Shown here one piece after another: positions 23,956 through 32,899 of a DNA stretch of 64,000 bases. Within the stretch, counting starts at the first letter, position 1, and each line of letters opens with the position of its first letter. The notes beneath the pieces were generated by a model, which did no database searches, was not told the DNA's origin, and saw only the letters and a list, made by a program, of their open reading frames with translations. The position numbers and the translations under genes are program-made. The stretch is from CAYWIT01 sp964458415 (lineage in GTDB: Bacteria > Pseudomonadota > Alphaproteobacteria > Micavibrionales > UBA2020). The DNA is taken from contig CAYWIT010000002.1 in the NCBI GenBank assembly GCA_964458415.1, positions 1 through 64,000 on the forward strand, written 5' to 3'.

Positions 23956-25742
23956 AACTTCCGCATCAAGACCCGCATGAACAAAGCGATCGCGCCCGCA
24001 TGATGGTGGCGATTGTCCTGTCCTTGGCGATCCTGTTCGGTTTCAACTATTTCTTTGAAAAGCCGCGCGTCGCGCAGATGGAAGCGCAGATGAAGGCGCA
24101 GCAGGAGCAGGCGGCAAAATTGCCCGATGCGGCAATGCCGGGGACTTCGGCAGCGGCGCCGGTCGTGAAAGACAGGGCGGCTGTTATTGCGGAGTCCCAG
24201 CGTATTCCGGTGCGTGGCGCTAAAATCAGGGGATCTCTTTCGCTGAAGGGGGCGCGGTTGGATGATTTGCTTCTGGATGATTATTTCACAACGGCGGCAC
24301 GCAAGGAGAATGTCTCGTTACTCTCGCCCGCCGGAACGGCGACCGCTTTTTATGTGGAAAGCGGGTGGCTTGCGCCGGATCAAAACAGGGCTTTGCCTGA
24401 CGAGGACACGGTATGGTCTCTGGCTTCCGGCAGTCCCGCGGCGATAGAGGCGGGCGGCGCGCCTGTGATCCTCGTCTGGGACAATGGTCAGGGGCTGTTG
24501 TTCGAACGGGAGATTTCGCTTGATGACAACTATCTGTTTACCGTCACGCAGAAGCTGACAAATAAAACGGACAAGGCGCTGGATTTTAACGCCTATTATC
24601 TGGCGGCACGCAACAGTTTACCGCCCGATTTTGCGGGGATGTTCGTGTTGCATGAAGGGCCAATTTCCTATCTGGATGGCAAGCGGGAAGAGCCTTCTTA
24701 CAAGGATCTGCGCAAGGGCGATGTGATTGAAAAGAGCGGAGTCAAAGGCTGGCTGGGCATTACAGACAAATACTGGATGGTGGGGCTGTTGCCGGATCCG
24801 TCCAGCCGGTTCAATGCGCGCGTCATGGGATCTGGCGCGGATCAGAAAGAGCATTACCAGTCCGATATCGTTTCCGGCATGCTGACGGCGGAGCCGGGCC
24901 AGACGCTGACGCATGGCATTCATGTTTATGCCGGCGTCAAAATGCTGCCCCTGATGCAAAGCTATCAGGAGAAATACGGTTTTGACCATCTCGAGCTCGG
25001 GATCGATTTTGGCATGTGGTATCTTATTACCAAGCCATTTTTCTATTTATTGCATTTTCTGGCGCATGGGACAGGGAATATCGCTATCGCGATTTTGTTG
25101 ATCACGGTGATTGTAAGAGCCGCTGTTTTTCCGTTGGCGAGCAAGTCGTTCCGTTCCATGGCCGGAATGAAAAAGATTGGCCCGCAGTTAAAAGAGCTGC
25201 AGGAAAAACATGGCAAGGACAAGGAAAAGCTGCAGATGGAGATTTACGAGCTCTATCGCCGCGAAAATGTCAATCCTTTCAGCGGGTGCTGGCCGATTTT
25301 GATCCAGATCCCGATTTTCTTTGCGCTCTACAAGGTGATCCTGATTTCCGTCGAATTGCGGCATGCGCCGTTCTGGGGCTGGATTAAGGATCTTTCCGCG
25401 CCGGATCCGACCAGCGTCTTTAACCTGTTCGGCATGATCCCGTGGACGCCGCCATCCTTGTTGATGATCGGGGCATGGCCTTGCCTTTTCTGCCTGACGA
25501 TGATCGTGCAAAAGCGGCTGAGCCCGCCGATGGCTGATCCGGTGCAGGAAAAGATACAGGGCATGTTCCCTTATATCGTTTCGATCATGATGGCGCATTT
25601 CGCTTCCGGTCTGGTCATTTACTGGACTTGGTCGAATGCGCTGGCCATTTTGCAGCAGTATTACATCCTGAAAAAAGTCGGCGGCGAGGAAACCTCTATT
25701 ATCCGCGGTCATGTCTCGCGTCGTAAAAAGAAGAAAGAGTAG
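23952..25742 (+). CDS. yidC: Membrane protein insertase YidC
   Basis: The 596-residue insertase has an N-terminal membrane anchor (VAIVLSLAILFGFNYFF), a large periplasmic beta domain (to about residue 350), and the conserved five-helix core with YLITKPFFYLLHFLAH, the hydrophilic-groove arginine region (ILLITVIVRAAVFPLASKS), and the C-terminal helices. It inserts inner-membrane proteins alone or with SecYEG, including F0 subunits. It ends with a lysine-rich tail (HVSRRKKKKE). Long Gram-negative-type YidC; engB starts 6 bp later. Confidence 0.97.
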   Translation: MKLPHQDPHEQSDRARMMVAIVLSLAILFGFNYFFEKPRVAQMEAQMKAQQEQAAKLPDAAMPGTSAAAPVVKDRAAVIAESQRIPVRGAKIRGSLSLKGARLDDLLLDDYFTTAARKENVSLLSPAGTATAFYVESGWLAPDQNRALPDEDTVWSLASGSPAAIEAGGAPVILVWDNGQGLLFEREISLDDNYLFTVTQKLTNKTDKALDFNAYYLAARNSLPPDFAGMFVLHEGPISYLDGKREEPSYKDLRKGDVIEKSGVKGWLGITDKYWMVGLLPDPSSRFNARVMGSGADQKEHYQSDIVSGMLTAEPGQTLTHGIHVYAGVKMLPLMQSYQEKYGFDHLELGIDFGMWYLITKPFFYLLHFLAHGTGNIAIAILLITVIVRAAVFPLASKSFRSMAGMKKIGPQLKELQEKHGKDKEKLQMEIYELYRRENVNPFSGCWPILIQIPIFFALYKVILISVELRHAPFWGWIKDLSAPDPTSVFNLFGMIPWTPPSLLMIGAWPCLFCLTMIVQKRLSPPMADPVQEKIQGMFPYIVSIMMAHFASGLVIYWTWSNALAILQQYYILKKVGGEETSIIRGHVSRRKKKKE

Positions 25743-25748
25743 GCCAAG

Positions 25749-26387
25749 GTGGCTGTCGGTTTTGAGATCGATGCTGAATCCCTGAAAAGGGGAGAGAAGG
25801 TTTTCCGTCAGGAAAGCCGCTTTGTCGCCGGCGCCGACAAGCCGGAAATTCTTCCGCCGCCTGACCTGCCGGAGGTGGCCTTTGCCGGGCGTTCCAACGT
25901 GGGCAAATCGAGTCTGATCAATGCGCTGACGGGGCGCAAGGGGCTGGCGCGTTCCTCGAATACGCCGGGGCGCACCCAGCAAATCAATTTCTTTGAGCTG
26001 GGCGAGGGGCTGTTGCGGCTGGTGGATCTGCCGGGTTATGGTTTTGCCGTCGCTTCGAAAACGAAAATCCATGCCTGGAACAATCTGATCCGCACCTATC
26101 TTAAAAAGCGGTCCAATCTCCGGCGCGTTTGCGTGCTGATTGATGCGCGGCATGGTATCAAGGTGGTGGATCAGGATACGATGGAATTGCTGGATGATGC
26201 GGGCGTTCCCTATGTTATCGTGCTGACCAAGGCCGACAAGGTCAAGCCTGTAGAGCTGGAAAGCCTTGTGGCGCGTATCGAGGCGGAGCTGAAGGGCTAC
26301 AAGGGCGCCTTTCCAAGGGTCTATCCGACCAGCGCGGCCAGTGCGGAGGGGATACCCGAGCTGCGCGCGATATTGGCAACAGTTTGA
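25749..26387 (+). CDS. engB: Ribosome biogenesis GTP-binding protein YihA/YsxC (EngB)
   Basis: The 212-residue GTPase shows G1 AGRSNVGKSSLINAL (about 44-58), G3 DLPGYG, and G4 TKADK motifs, plus the family hallmark SSNTPGRTQQINFF. EngB works in large-subunit assembly. The start is GTG at 25749, six bases after the yidC stop, with AAGG just before. It closes the yidC gene block seen in many alphaproteobacteria. Confidence 0.95.
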   Translation: MAVGFEIDAESLKRGEKVFRQESRFVAGADKPEILPPPDLPEVAFAGRSNVGKSSLINALTGRKGLARSSNTPGRTQQINFFELGEGLLRLVDLPGYGFAVASKTKIHAWNNLIRTYLKKRSNLRRVCVLIDARHGIKVVDQDTMELLDDAGVPYVIVLTKADKVKPVELESLVARIEAELKGYKGAFPRVYPTSAASAEGIPELRAILATV

Positions 26388-26403
26388 CTGCAGGAGGCCT
26401 TCA

Positions 26404-26976
26404 ATGTCCGGTGATCATGATCTGAATATCAGCCGTTTTATGCGTAAGACCCTGATGCCGGGTGAAAAAGTTATCAAGGATGCCAGATTTCATGGCTTTT
26501 ACACTTTTTCCGCCTGTTTTGTGCTGGCGGTCTGTGTGGTTTTCGGTGGCGGGCTGCAATATCTGTTTTGGCATTATACCGGACAGTGGGAGATGATGCC
26601 GCTTTATATTTGTGCGGGGGTCGGGGTATGGCTCTGGTATTGGATGATGCTGAAAAAATGGACGACCGAGATACTTCTGACCGATCACCGCATTCTTTAC
26701 AAACGGGGATTTTTTCTGGTGAATATTGATGAAGTGGATATCGAGCAGCTGGCCTCCGACTATGTGCAGCAGACTTTGCTGGGGCGGATGCTGGATTACG
26801 GCAGCATTCATATCCGTTGCGTCGAGGCGAGCGATATCTGGCTGCCGCCGATTGCAAGGCCCTACGAGTTCAGAAATGCCGTGGAAAAAATGAAACATGT
26901 TTTCCGCGAGAAGTATATGGATGTAAACAGGCTTTATAAACATGGCAGCCGGCCGCATGACGGTCATGAGGCCTGA
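26404..26976 (+). CDS. PH-domain-like (bPH2/YdbS type) membrane protein
   Basis: The 190-residue protein has two membrane segments (about 33-55 and 65-85: FSACFVLAVCVVFGGGLQYL and PLYICAGVGVWLWYWMML), followed by a bacterial PH-like domain starting ILLTDHRILYKRG and containing LLGRMLDYGSIHIR. The TDxRI...G pattern is typical of bPH2/DUF304 proteins, whose function is not settled. AGGAGG lies seven bases before the ATG at 26404, which fixes the start. It probably belongs to the end of the rpmH operon. Confidence 0.8.
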   Translation: MSGDHDLNISRFMRKTLMPGEKVIKDARFHGFYTFSACFVLAVCVVFGGGLQYLFWHYTGQWEMMPLYICAGVGVWLWYWMMLKKWTTEILLTDHRILYKRGFFLVNIDEVDIEQLASDYVQQTLLGRMLDYGSIHIRCVEASDIWLPPIARPYEFRNAVEKMKHVFREKYMDVNRLYKHGSRPHDGHEA

Positions 26977-27107
26977 GGGAAACGGGTTTGCAATTATGTC
27001 ATATAACGGCAGAAAATAGCCCCCCTTATCGCTTGATTGAAAGAGCGTTTCACCATATACCATGCTGACACGGTAATAATTAAATTTTTCCTTTAACGGA
27101 GGGTGAC

Positions 27108-27932
27108 ATGAAACGGTTGTGGCGGTTTATTATTCTGGCGGTCATTGGTTTCGCTCTTGGCGGCGGGCTGGCCTATATTCAGGGTGTGCGCGATGCTGAA
27201 AAAGCAGCCGTGGTGCAGGAAGTGAAAGCGCCGGTCGCGGTGGCCTCGGAAGAGCCGGCACCTGTGCCAGCACAGGAAGAAGTTGCTGGCACGGCGGCGT
27301 TGGGCGGGGCTTTTGATCTTGTTGATCACAATGGTCAGGCTGTGACGCAGGCGTCCTGGCCCGGAAAATTCAAACTGCTGTTCTTTGGGTTTACGCATTG
27401 TCCGGATGTCTGTCCGGCGGCAATGGACAAGTTAGATACAGTGCTGGAGGCTTTGGGAACCGATGCGGAAAAAGTTCAGGTTCTGTTCATTACGACGGAT
27501 CCGGCGCGGGATACGTCTGAAGCTATGAAGGCCTATCTGGCGAATTATCATGCTTCTATTCTGGGCCTGACAGGGACGGAAGAGCAGATCAAGAGGGTCG
27601 TTGATGTTTACAAGGTCTATGCCGCCAAGGTCGAAGGCGTCGATCCTGAAAACTATATGATGGATCATTCGGCGTATATGTATCTGATGACGGAAGACGA
27701 CAAGGCGCTGGAAATTTTCCGTGGCGAGGATACGGCGGAAATGCTGGTTGAAAAGATCAAGGCGCATTTGCCTGCATCTTCTTCAGTTTCTGTGGAAGTT
27801 CCGGTCGCGGAAGTGCCTGCTGCCGTCGATGCGCCCGCTATGGTACCGGATGCGGAAATTTCTGTAGCGGCAGAGACAGAGGTTCCGGCAGTGGAACCTT
27901 CTCCGCAAGAACCCGCAGAGGCAGTGCAGTAA
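27108..27932 (+). CDS. SCO1/SenC family thiol/copper protein
   Basis: The 274-residue protein has an N-terminal membrane anchor (LWRFIILAVIGFALGGGLAY), an Ala/Glu/Pro-rich linker, and a thioredoxin-fold SCO domain with FGFTHCPDVCPAAMDK (CxxxC, about 99-103) and the distal histidine in DHSAYMYLM. SCO proteins deliver copper to cytochrome c oxidase CuA or act in thiol redox control in the periplasm. A long acidic Ala/Pro/Val-rich tail (from about 223) is unusual for the family and probably disordered. GGAGG precedes the ATG closely. Confidence 0.9.
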   Translation: MKRLWRFIILAVIGFALGGGLAYIQGVRDAEKAAVVQEVKAPVAVASEEPAPVPAQEEVAGTAALGGAFDLVDHNGQAVTQASWPGKFKLLFFGFTHCPDVCPAAMDKLDTVLEALGTDAEKVQVLFITTDPARDTSEAMKAYLANYHASILGLTGTEEQIKRVVDVYKVYAAKVEGVDPENYMMDHSAYMYLMTEDDKALEIFRGEDTAEMLVEKIKAHLPASSSVSVEVPVAEVPAAVDAPAMVPDAEISVAAETEVPAVEPSPQEPAEAVQ

Positions 27933-27950
27933 AGGCTGAAAATGTTGATA

Positions 27951-27979
27951 AAAAACCGCCTGTCAAAGGGCGGTTTTTT
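27951..27979 (+). terminator. Rho-independent terminator after SCO gene
   Basis: AAAACCGCC and GGCGGTTTT form a perfect stem around TGTCAAAG, followed by a T-run. The A-run on the other side lets it also serve the convergent gene at 27995. Confidence 0.88.
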
Positions 27980-27994
27980 ATGTGTAAGTCATCT

Positions 27995-28663
27995 TTACTT
28001 GATATGGGGTGTTTTTGGCTTCTTATCGGTTTTGATGCCCTGATAGAGCGCGGCGCCAAACATGAGCAGACCGCTGATGCCAACAAATCCCAGAAGGCAG
28101 TTATCAACAACTGATTGCTTGGTGGGGATGCAGTTGTAAACTTGCTGTGCCTGATTGAATTTCTGCGTCAGTGACTCGCCGGGTTTTACGCCGTATTCCG
28201 ATTGGCACTGTGCTAGATAATCGCTGTTCAGCGAAAAGTTTTGAGACTGGGGCAACGCTGATGCTACGCCGATAATTTCTTTTTTCCGGGCGCAGTCCAG
28301 AAAGTTCTGTCGCAGTGTTTCGGTGACCTGCACGGCAGTGATGGTATTATTCGGGTTGATCTCTTTTTGGCATTGCGTGGCATATTTTTGGTAATGCACG
28401 CTTTTTGAATACAGGAGTGTCTGGTTGGGGCCTGCGGCAGTAAGGACAGATTCAGCAGAGTCCAGATGGGCGGGGGAAGCAGATTCTATAAGGAGCGCAA
28501 TTTTTTTGTGGGACAGTGCAGCCGCACGTGCATAGGCGGACTGGTCAGAGCTGCCGAACATCATCCCGCCAAGGGGGGCGGCTTGTGCAGCAGGGGCAAG
28601 TGCTGTTGTCAATGCCAGTGCGGATACTGTTGCACAGAGAATTTTTTGAGAAGAAGGGCTCAT
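27995..28663 (-). CDS. Exported four-cysteine protein of unknown function, copy 1
   Basis: The 222-residue protein has a Sec signal peptide (LCATVSALALTTALAPAAQA, cleavage after AQA), a soluble domain, and a C-terminal membrane segment (LGFVGISGLLMFGAALYQG). Four cysteines in the soluble part are shared with the paralogue at 28916: in ATQCQKEINPNN, FLDCARKK, LAQCQSEYGVKPGESL and VYNCIPTKQ; a fifth (NCLL) is unique. About two thirds of the residues in the core agree between the copies. No known family is recognised. It is convergent with the SCO gene and divergent from a degenerate copy of the atpH leader. Confidence 0.7.
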   Translation of the reverse strand: MSPSSQKILCATVSALALTTALAPAAQAAPLGGMMFGSSDQSAYARAAALSHKKIALLIESASPAHLDSAESVLTAAGPNQTLLYSKSVHYQKYATQCQKEINPNNTITAVQVTETLRQNFLDCARKKEIIGVASALPQSQNFSLNSDYLAQCQSEYGVKPGESLTQKFNQAQQVYNCIPTKQSVVDNCLLGFVGISGLLMFGAALYQGIKTDKKPKTPHIK

Positions 28664-28770
28664 TTTTGGGTGTCCACTTTATCGCGGTTTTTCATAGCAA
28701 GAAGTATATCTGATTTTATGGCAATTACAAGCGTTTATACATAAATACCAGGTTCAAGGGCTTTAAGGTG

Positions 28771-28832
28771 GTTTATCTGCTCTCTCCGCACGTCTGTTAA
28801 AGAATCTAGAGAAGAGGGCTCAAGTGGCCGGA
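28771..28832 (+). repeat. Degenerate copy of the atpH leader and first codons
   Basis: These 62 bases align without gaps to 29784-29845, the leader and start of atpH, with 51 identical positions by my count. The copy includes the GTG GCC GGA start of atpH at 28824, but the frame stops after one more codon (GAA TAA). The -10-like TATCTC of the atpH copy reads TCTCTC here. Confidence 0.8.
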
Positions 28833-28915
28833 GAATAATTCAAGTCGGTTATTCAAAGCCTAAATTGGTTTCCGTGGCGGGGAGGGGGGCTGTTTTTGTC
28901 AGCCAGCATAAGAAG

Positions 28916-29626
28916 TCAGAGGCTGGGGCCTTTAGATTTTTGAAGGTATCTACGGGTGGAATAGGATTCATAGGCACCGAATCCTATTCCGAGTACACCA
29001 AGCCCTCCGATGACAGCGGCAAGGGCTGTCAGCGCATTGCCGTGATCTTGCTCTGCCTGCTTGGCTGTGACGCAGTCATAGGTTTTTTGGGCAAGATTAA
29101 AATTATGCGTCAGGCTTTCTCCCGGCTTTACGCCATGGACAGATTGGCACTGTGCAAGATAAGAGCTGTTGAGTGAGAAGCTATGCGACTGAGGATTTGC
29201 GGAAGCCACGTCAATGGCCTCCTTTTTCTGCAGACAGTTCAGAAATTCCTGACGGAGAGATTTGGTGACTTGCTGAGTGGAAATGGCATTGTTGGGATTA
29301 ACCTCCTTCTGGCACTGTACGGCGTATTCCTGATAGCTGATACTATTCGAATAATGCAACCCCTGCGTTGCGGAAGTTTGAATCCCCAATCTGATATCTT
29401 TTTCTGCACTCGCCAAATGAGACGGAGTAGCTGATCCTATAAGTTGGTCGACTCTCTGGTAAGCGGCTTCAACAACATGGTTAGTGCTGTTGCGGGAAGC
29501 GCTGGACATGGCGACAACAGACATATTCATGGGTGTAAAAGCCATCGCTGGTGGAGCGAAGGCCGTAACAAGGGCCAAGGCAGAAACAGTGGTACAAAGA
29601 ATTTTTTTGAACGTATTTGCTGCCAT
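28916..29626 (-). CDS. Exported four-cysteine protein of unknown function, copy 2
   Basis: This is a tandem paralogue of the protein at 27995. It has a signal peptide (ILCTTVSALALVTAFAPPAMA), the shared cysteines in AVQCQKEVNPNN, FLNCLQKK, LAQCQSVHGVKPGESL and TYDCVTAKQ, and a C-terminal membrane segment (ALAAVIGGLGVLGIGFGAY). The identical GVKPGESL and FSLNS motifs suggest a conserved fold. The ATG at 29626 follows GGGTGGA by six bases; a GTG just before is less likely. It is divergent from atpH. No function is known. Confidence 0.7.
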   Translation of the reverse strand: MAANTFKKILCTTVSALALVTAFAPPAMAFTPMNMSVVAMSSASRNSTNHVVEAAYQRVDQLIGSATPSHLASAEKDIRLGIQTSATQGLHYSNSISYQEYAVQCQKEVNPNNAISTQQVTKSLRQEFLNCLQKKEAIDVASANPQSHSFSLNSSYLAQCQSVHGVKPGESLTHNFNLAQKTYDCVTAKQAEQDHGNALTALAAVIGGLGVLGIGFGAYESYSTRRYLQKSKGPSL

Positions 29627-29783
29627 CACTATCCACCCGAATATACTTATATGTAAATTATATTGCCGTTTATGGATATTTGCAAGTCGCGGTTTCTAAG
29701 TGGTTAAAAAAGCATGGGTAATTCAAAGAGATGGGGCACGGCAAGCATATACAAAAAATATAGATTCAGTTGCCTTCAGCTCG

Positions 29784-29845
29784 GTTTATATGCTATCTCC
29801 ACACGTCTATTAAAGAATCCAAGGATAGGGGCTAAAGTGGCCGGA
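29784..29845 (+). repeat. atpH leader, second member of the duplicated pair
   Basis: This is the functional member of the 62-bp repeat pair (other copy 28771-28832). It contains TGCTATCTCC, a possible extended -10 element (TATCTC at 29794) with TTGCCT 18 bp upstream, and runs into the first codons of atpH. Confidence 0.75.
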
Positions 29846-30430
29846 ACAACAGGAAATCAGGAAATCGCCAGACGATACGCTGTTGCGTTCTTTGAGCTGG
29901 TGCAGGCAGAAGACGCCATCGAATCCATTGCCAGTGATATGGCTGTGCTGGCGGAGCTGGTCGCCGCGGGGGGCGATTTTACAACCTTCCTGTATAACGC
30001 CACCTTGCGCCGGGCCGATCAGGGGCGGGCGCTCGTAGAAATTGCGAAACACCTCAAGCTGTCTCCCCTGACGGAAAAGCTGCTGGGCACGCTGGCGGCT
30101 AGACGCAGATTGCCGGCCCTTGCCGAAACGGTCGCTGCCGTGCAGGCGTTGATTGCAGCGCATAAGGGCGAAGTGACGGCGCAGGTTGTCGCGGCGCAGG
30201 CTTTGGACCAGAACCAGATCACCGAAATCGCCGCCAGCCTGAAAAAGGCGCTGGGGATGACTGTCAGGGTTAATCTTGACGTGGACCCTGCCATTATGGG
30301 CGGACTGATTATCAAGGTCGGATCGAAGCTGATGGACAGCTCCGTCCGTACCAAGCTGGAGCGCCTGCATCGTGCGCTCAAACAATCCAGTCAATTATCA
30401 GATAAAGCAAAAATGAGAGAGGTAGCTTAA
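29837..30430 (+). CDS. atpH: ATP synthase F1 subunit delta
   Basis: The 197-residue delta subunit links F1 to the peripheral stalk of ATP synthase. The pattern EIARRYAVAFFELVQAED at the N-terminus and MGGLIIKVGSKLMDSSVRTK near the C-terminus (a short extract of the MIGGLVIKVGDxVIDxSV consensus) is diagnostic. The start is GTG at 29837 after GGGGCTAAA; longer starts at 29714 would add an unrelated leader. The stop touches the atpA start (TAA-ATG), so the operon is tightly coupled. F0 genes are not in this window, as in many alphaproteobacteria. Confidence 0.95.
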   Translation: MAGTTGNQEIARRYAVAFFELVQAEDAIESIASDMAVLAELVAAGGDFTTFLYNATLRRADQGRALVEIAKHLKLSPLTEKLLGTLAARRRLPALAETVAAVQALIAAHKGEVTAQVVAAQALDQNQITEIAASLKKALGMTVRVNLDVDPAIMGGLIIKVGSKLMDSSVRTKLERLHRALKQSSQLSDKAKMREVA

Positions 30431-31975
<1,545 letters not shown>

Positions 31976-31989
31976 AGGAAAGCTGAAAG

Positions 31990-32880
31990 ATGCCCAGTTT
32001 AAAGGATTTCAGAAACCGGATTGCCAGCGTGAAGTCCACGCGCAAGATTACGTCGGCCATGAAAATGGTGGCGGCATCGAAGCTGCGCCGGGCCCAGCAG
32101 CAGGCGGAAGCCAGCCAGCCTTATGCCACGCGCATGGCGGGCATGTTGTCGCGTCTGGTGGCAAATACGCAGATCAACAGCAGTTCTCCGGTGCTGATCG
32201 CCGGAACGGGCAGCGATGATGTGCATCTGCTGGTCGTGATGACGTCGGACCGTGGCCTTTGCGGCGGATTTAACGCGACGATTGCCCGTCTGGCACGTCA
32301 GAAAATCCGCGAGCTGCTTGATGCGGGCAAGACGGTCAAGATTATCTGCGTAGGCCGCAAGGGGCGTGATGCGCTTAAGCGGGATTACCCCGGCCTGATC
32401 ATCCAGACTTTCGAGGGGATCGGCAAAAAGCGCCTGTCTTTCGCGGATGCGCAGCAGGTTGCGCAATGTGTTCTTGATATGGTCGCGCGCCGCGAGTTTG
32501 ATGTCTGCAGCGTGATTTACAATCAGTTTAAATCGGTCATCAAGCAGGTTCCGACGGTGCAGCAACTTATCCCCTTCGCGGTTGAAAGGGCGGAGGAGCG
32601 CACTTCGGAGGAAGTCGGCATGAAGGCGGTTTATGAATTCGAGCCTTCGGAAGAAGCGATCCTTGAAAACCTGCTTCCCAAAAATCTGACGGTGCAGGTG
32701 TTCCGGTCCTTGCTCGACAGCGCGGCGGGCGAACAGGCCGCGCGCATGACGGCCATGGACAACTCGACGCGCAACGCGGGCGACATGATCAATCGTCTGA
32801 CGGTGCGGTATAACCGTGCCCGTCAGGCTTATATCACCAAGGAACTGATCGAAATTATCTCCGGCGCTGAAGCCGTATAA
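31990..32880 (+). CDS. atpG: ATP synthase F1 subunit gamma
   Basis: The 296-residue gamma subunit forms the rotor shaft. Diagnostic parts are the N-terminal helix MPSLKDFRNRIASVKSTRKI with KITSAMKMVAASKLRRAQ, the TSDRGLCGGFNA segment, and the C-terminal NRLTVRYNRARQAYITKEL with IEIISGAEA. Length and spacing are normal. GAAAGCTGAAAG precedes the ATG. atpD follows after 19 bp. Confidence 0.97.
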   Translation: MPSLKDFRNRIASVKSTRKITSAMKMVAASKLRRAQQQAEASQPYATRMAGMLSRLVANTQINSSSPVLIAGTGSDDVHLLVVMTSDRGLCGGFNATIARLARQKIRELLDAGKTVKIICVGRKGRDALKRDYPGLIIQTFEGIGKKRLSFADAQQVAQCVLDMVARREFDVCSVIYNQFKSVIKQVPTVQQLIPFAVERAEERTSEEVGMKAVYEFEPSEEAILENLLPKNLTVQVFRSLLDSAAGEQAARMTAMDNSTRNAGDMINRLTVRYNRARQAYITKELIEIISGAEAV

Positions 32881-32899
32881 GAATTGAAGGAGTGTTAAA

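Noticed and set aside
29714..29836. An N-terminal extension of AtpH by 41 residues
   Set aside because: Delta subunits start near the EIARRYA segment, the extension has no similarity, and the leader repeat pair shows that the GTG at 29837 is the duplicated start.
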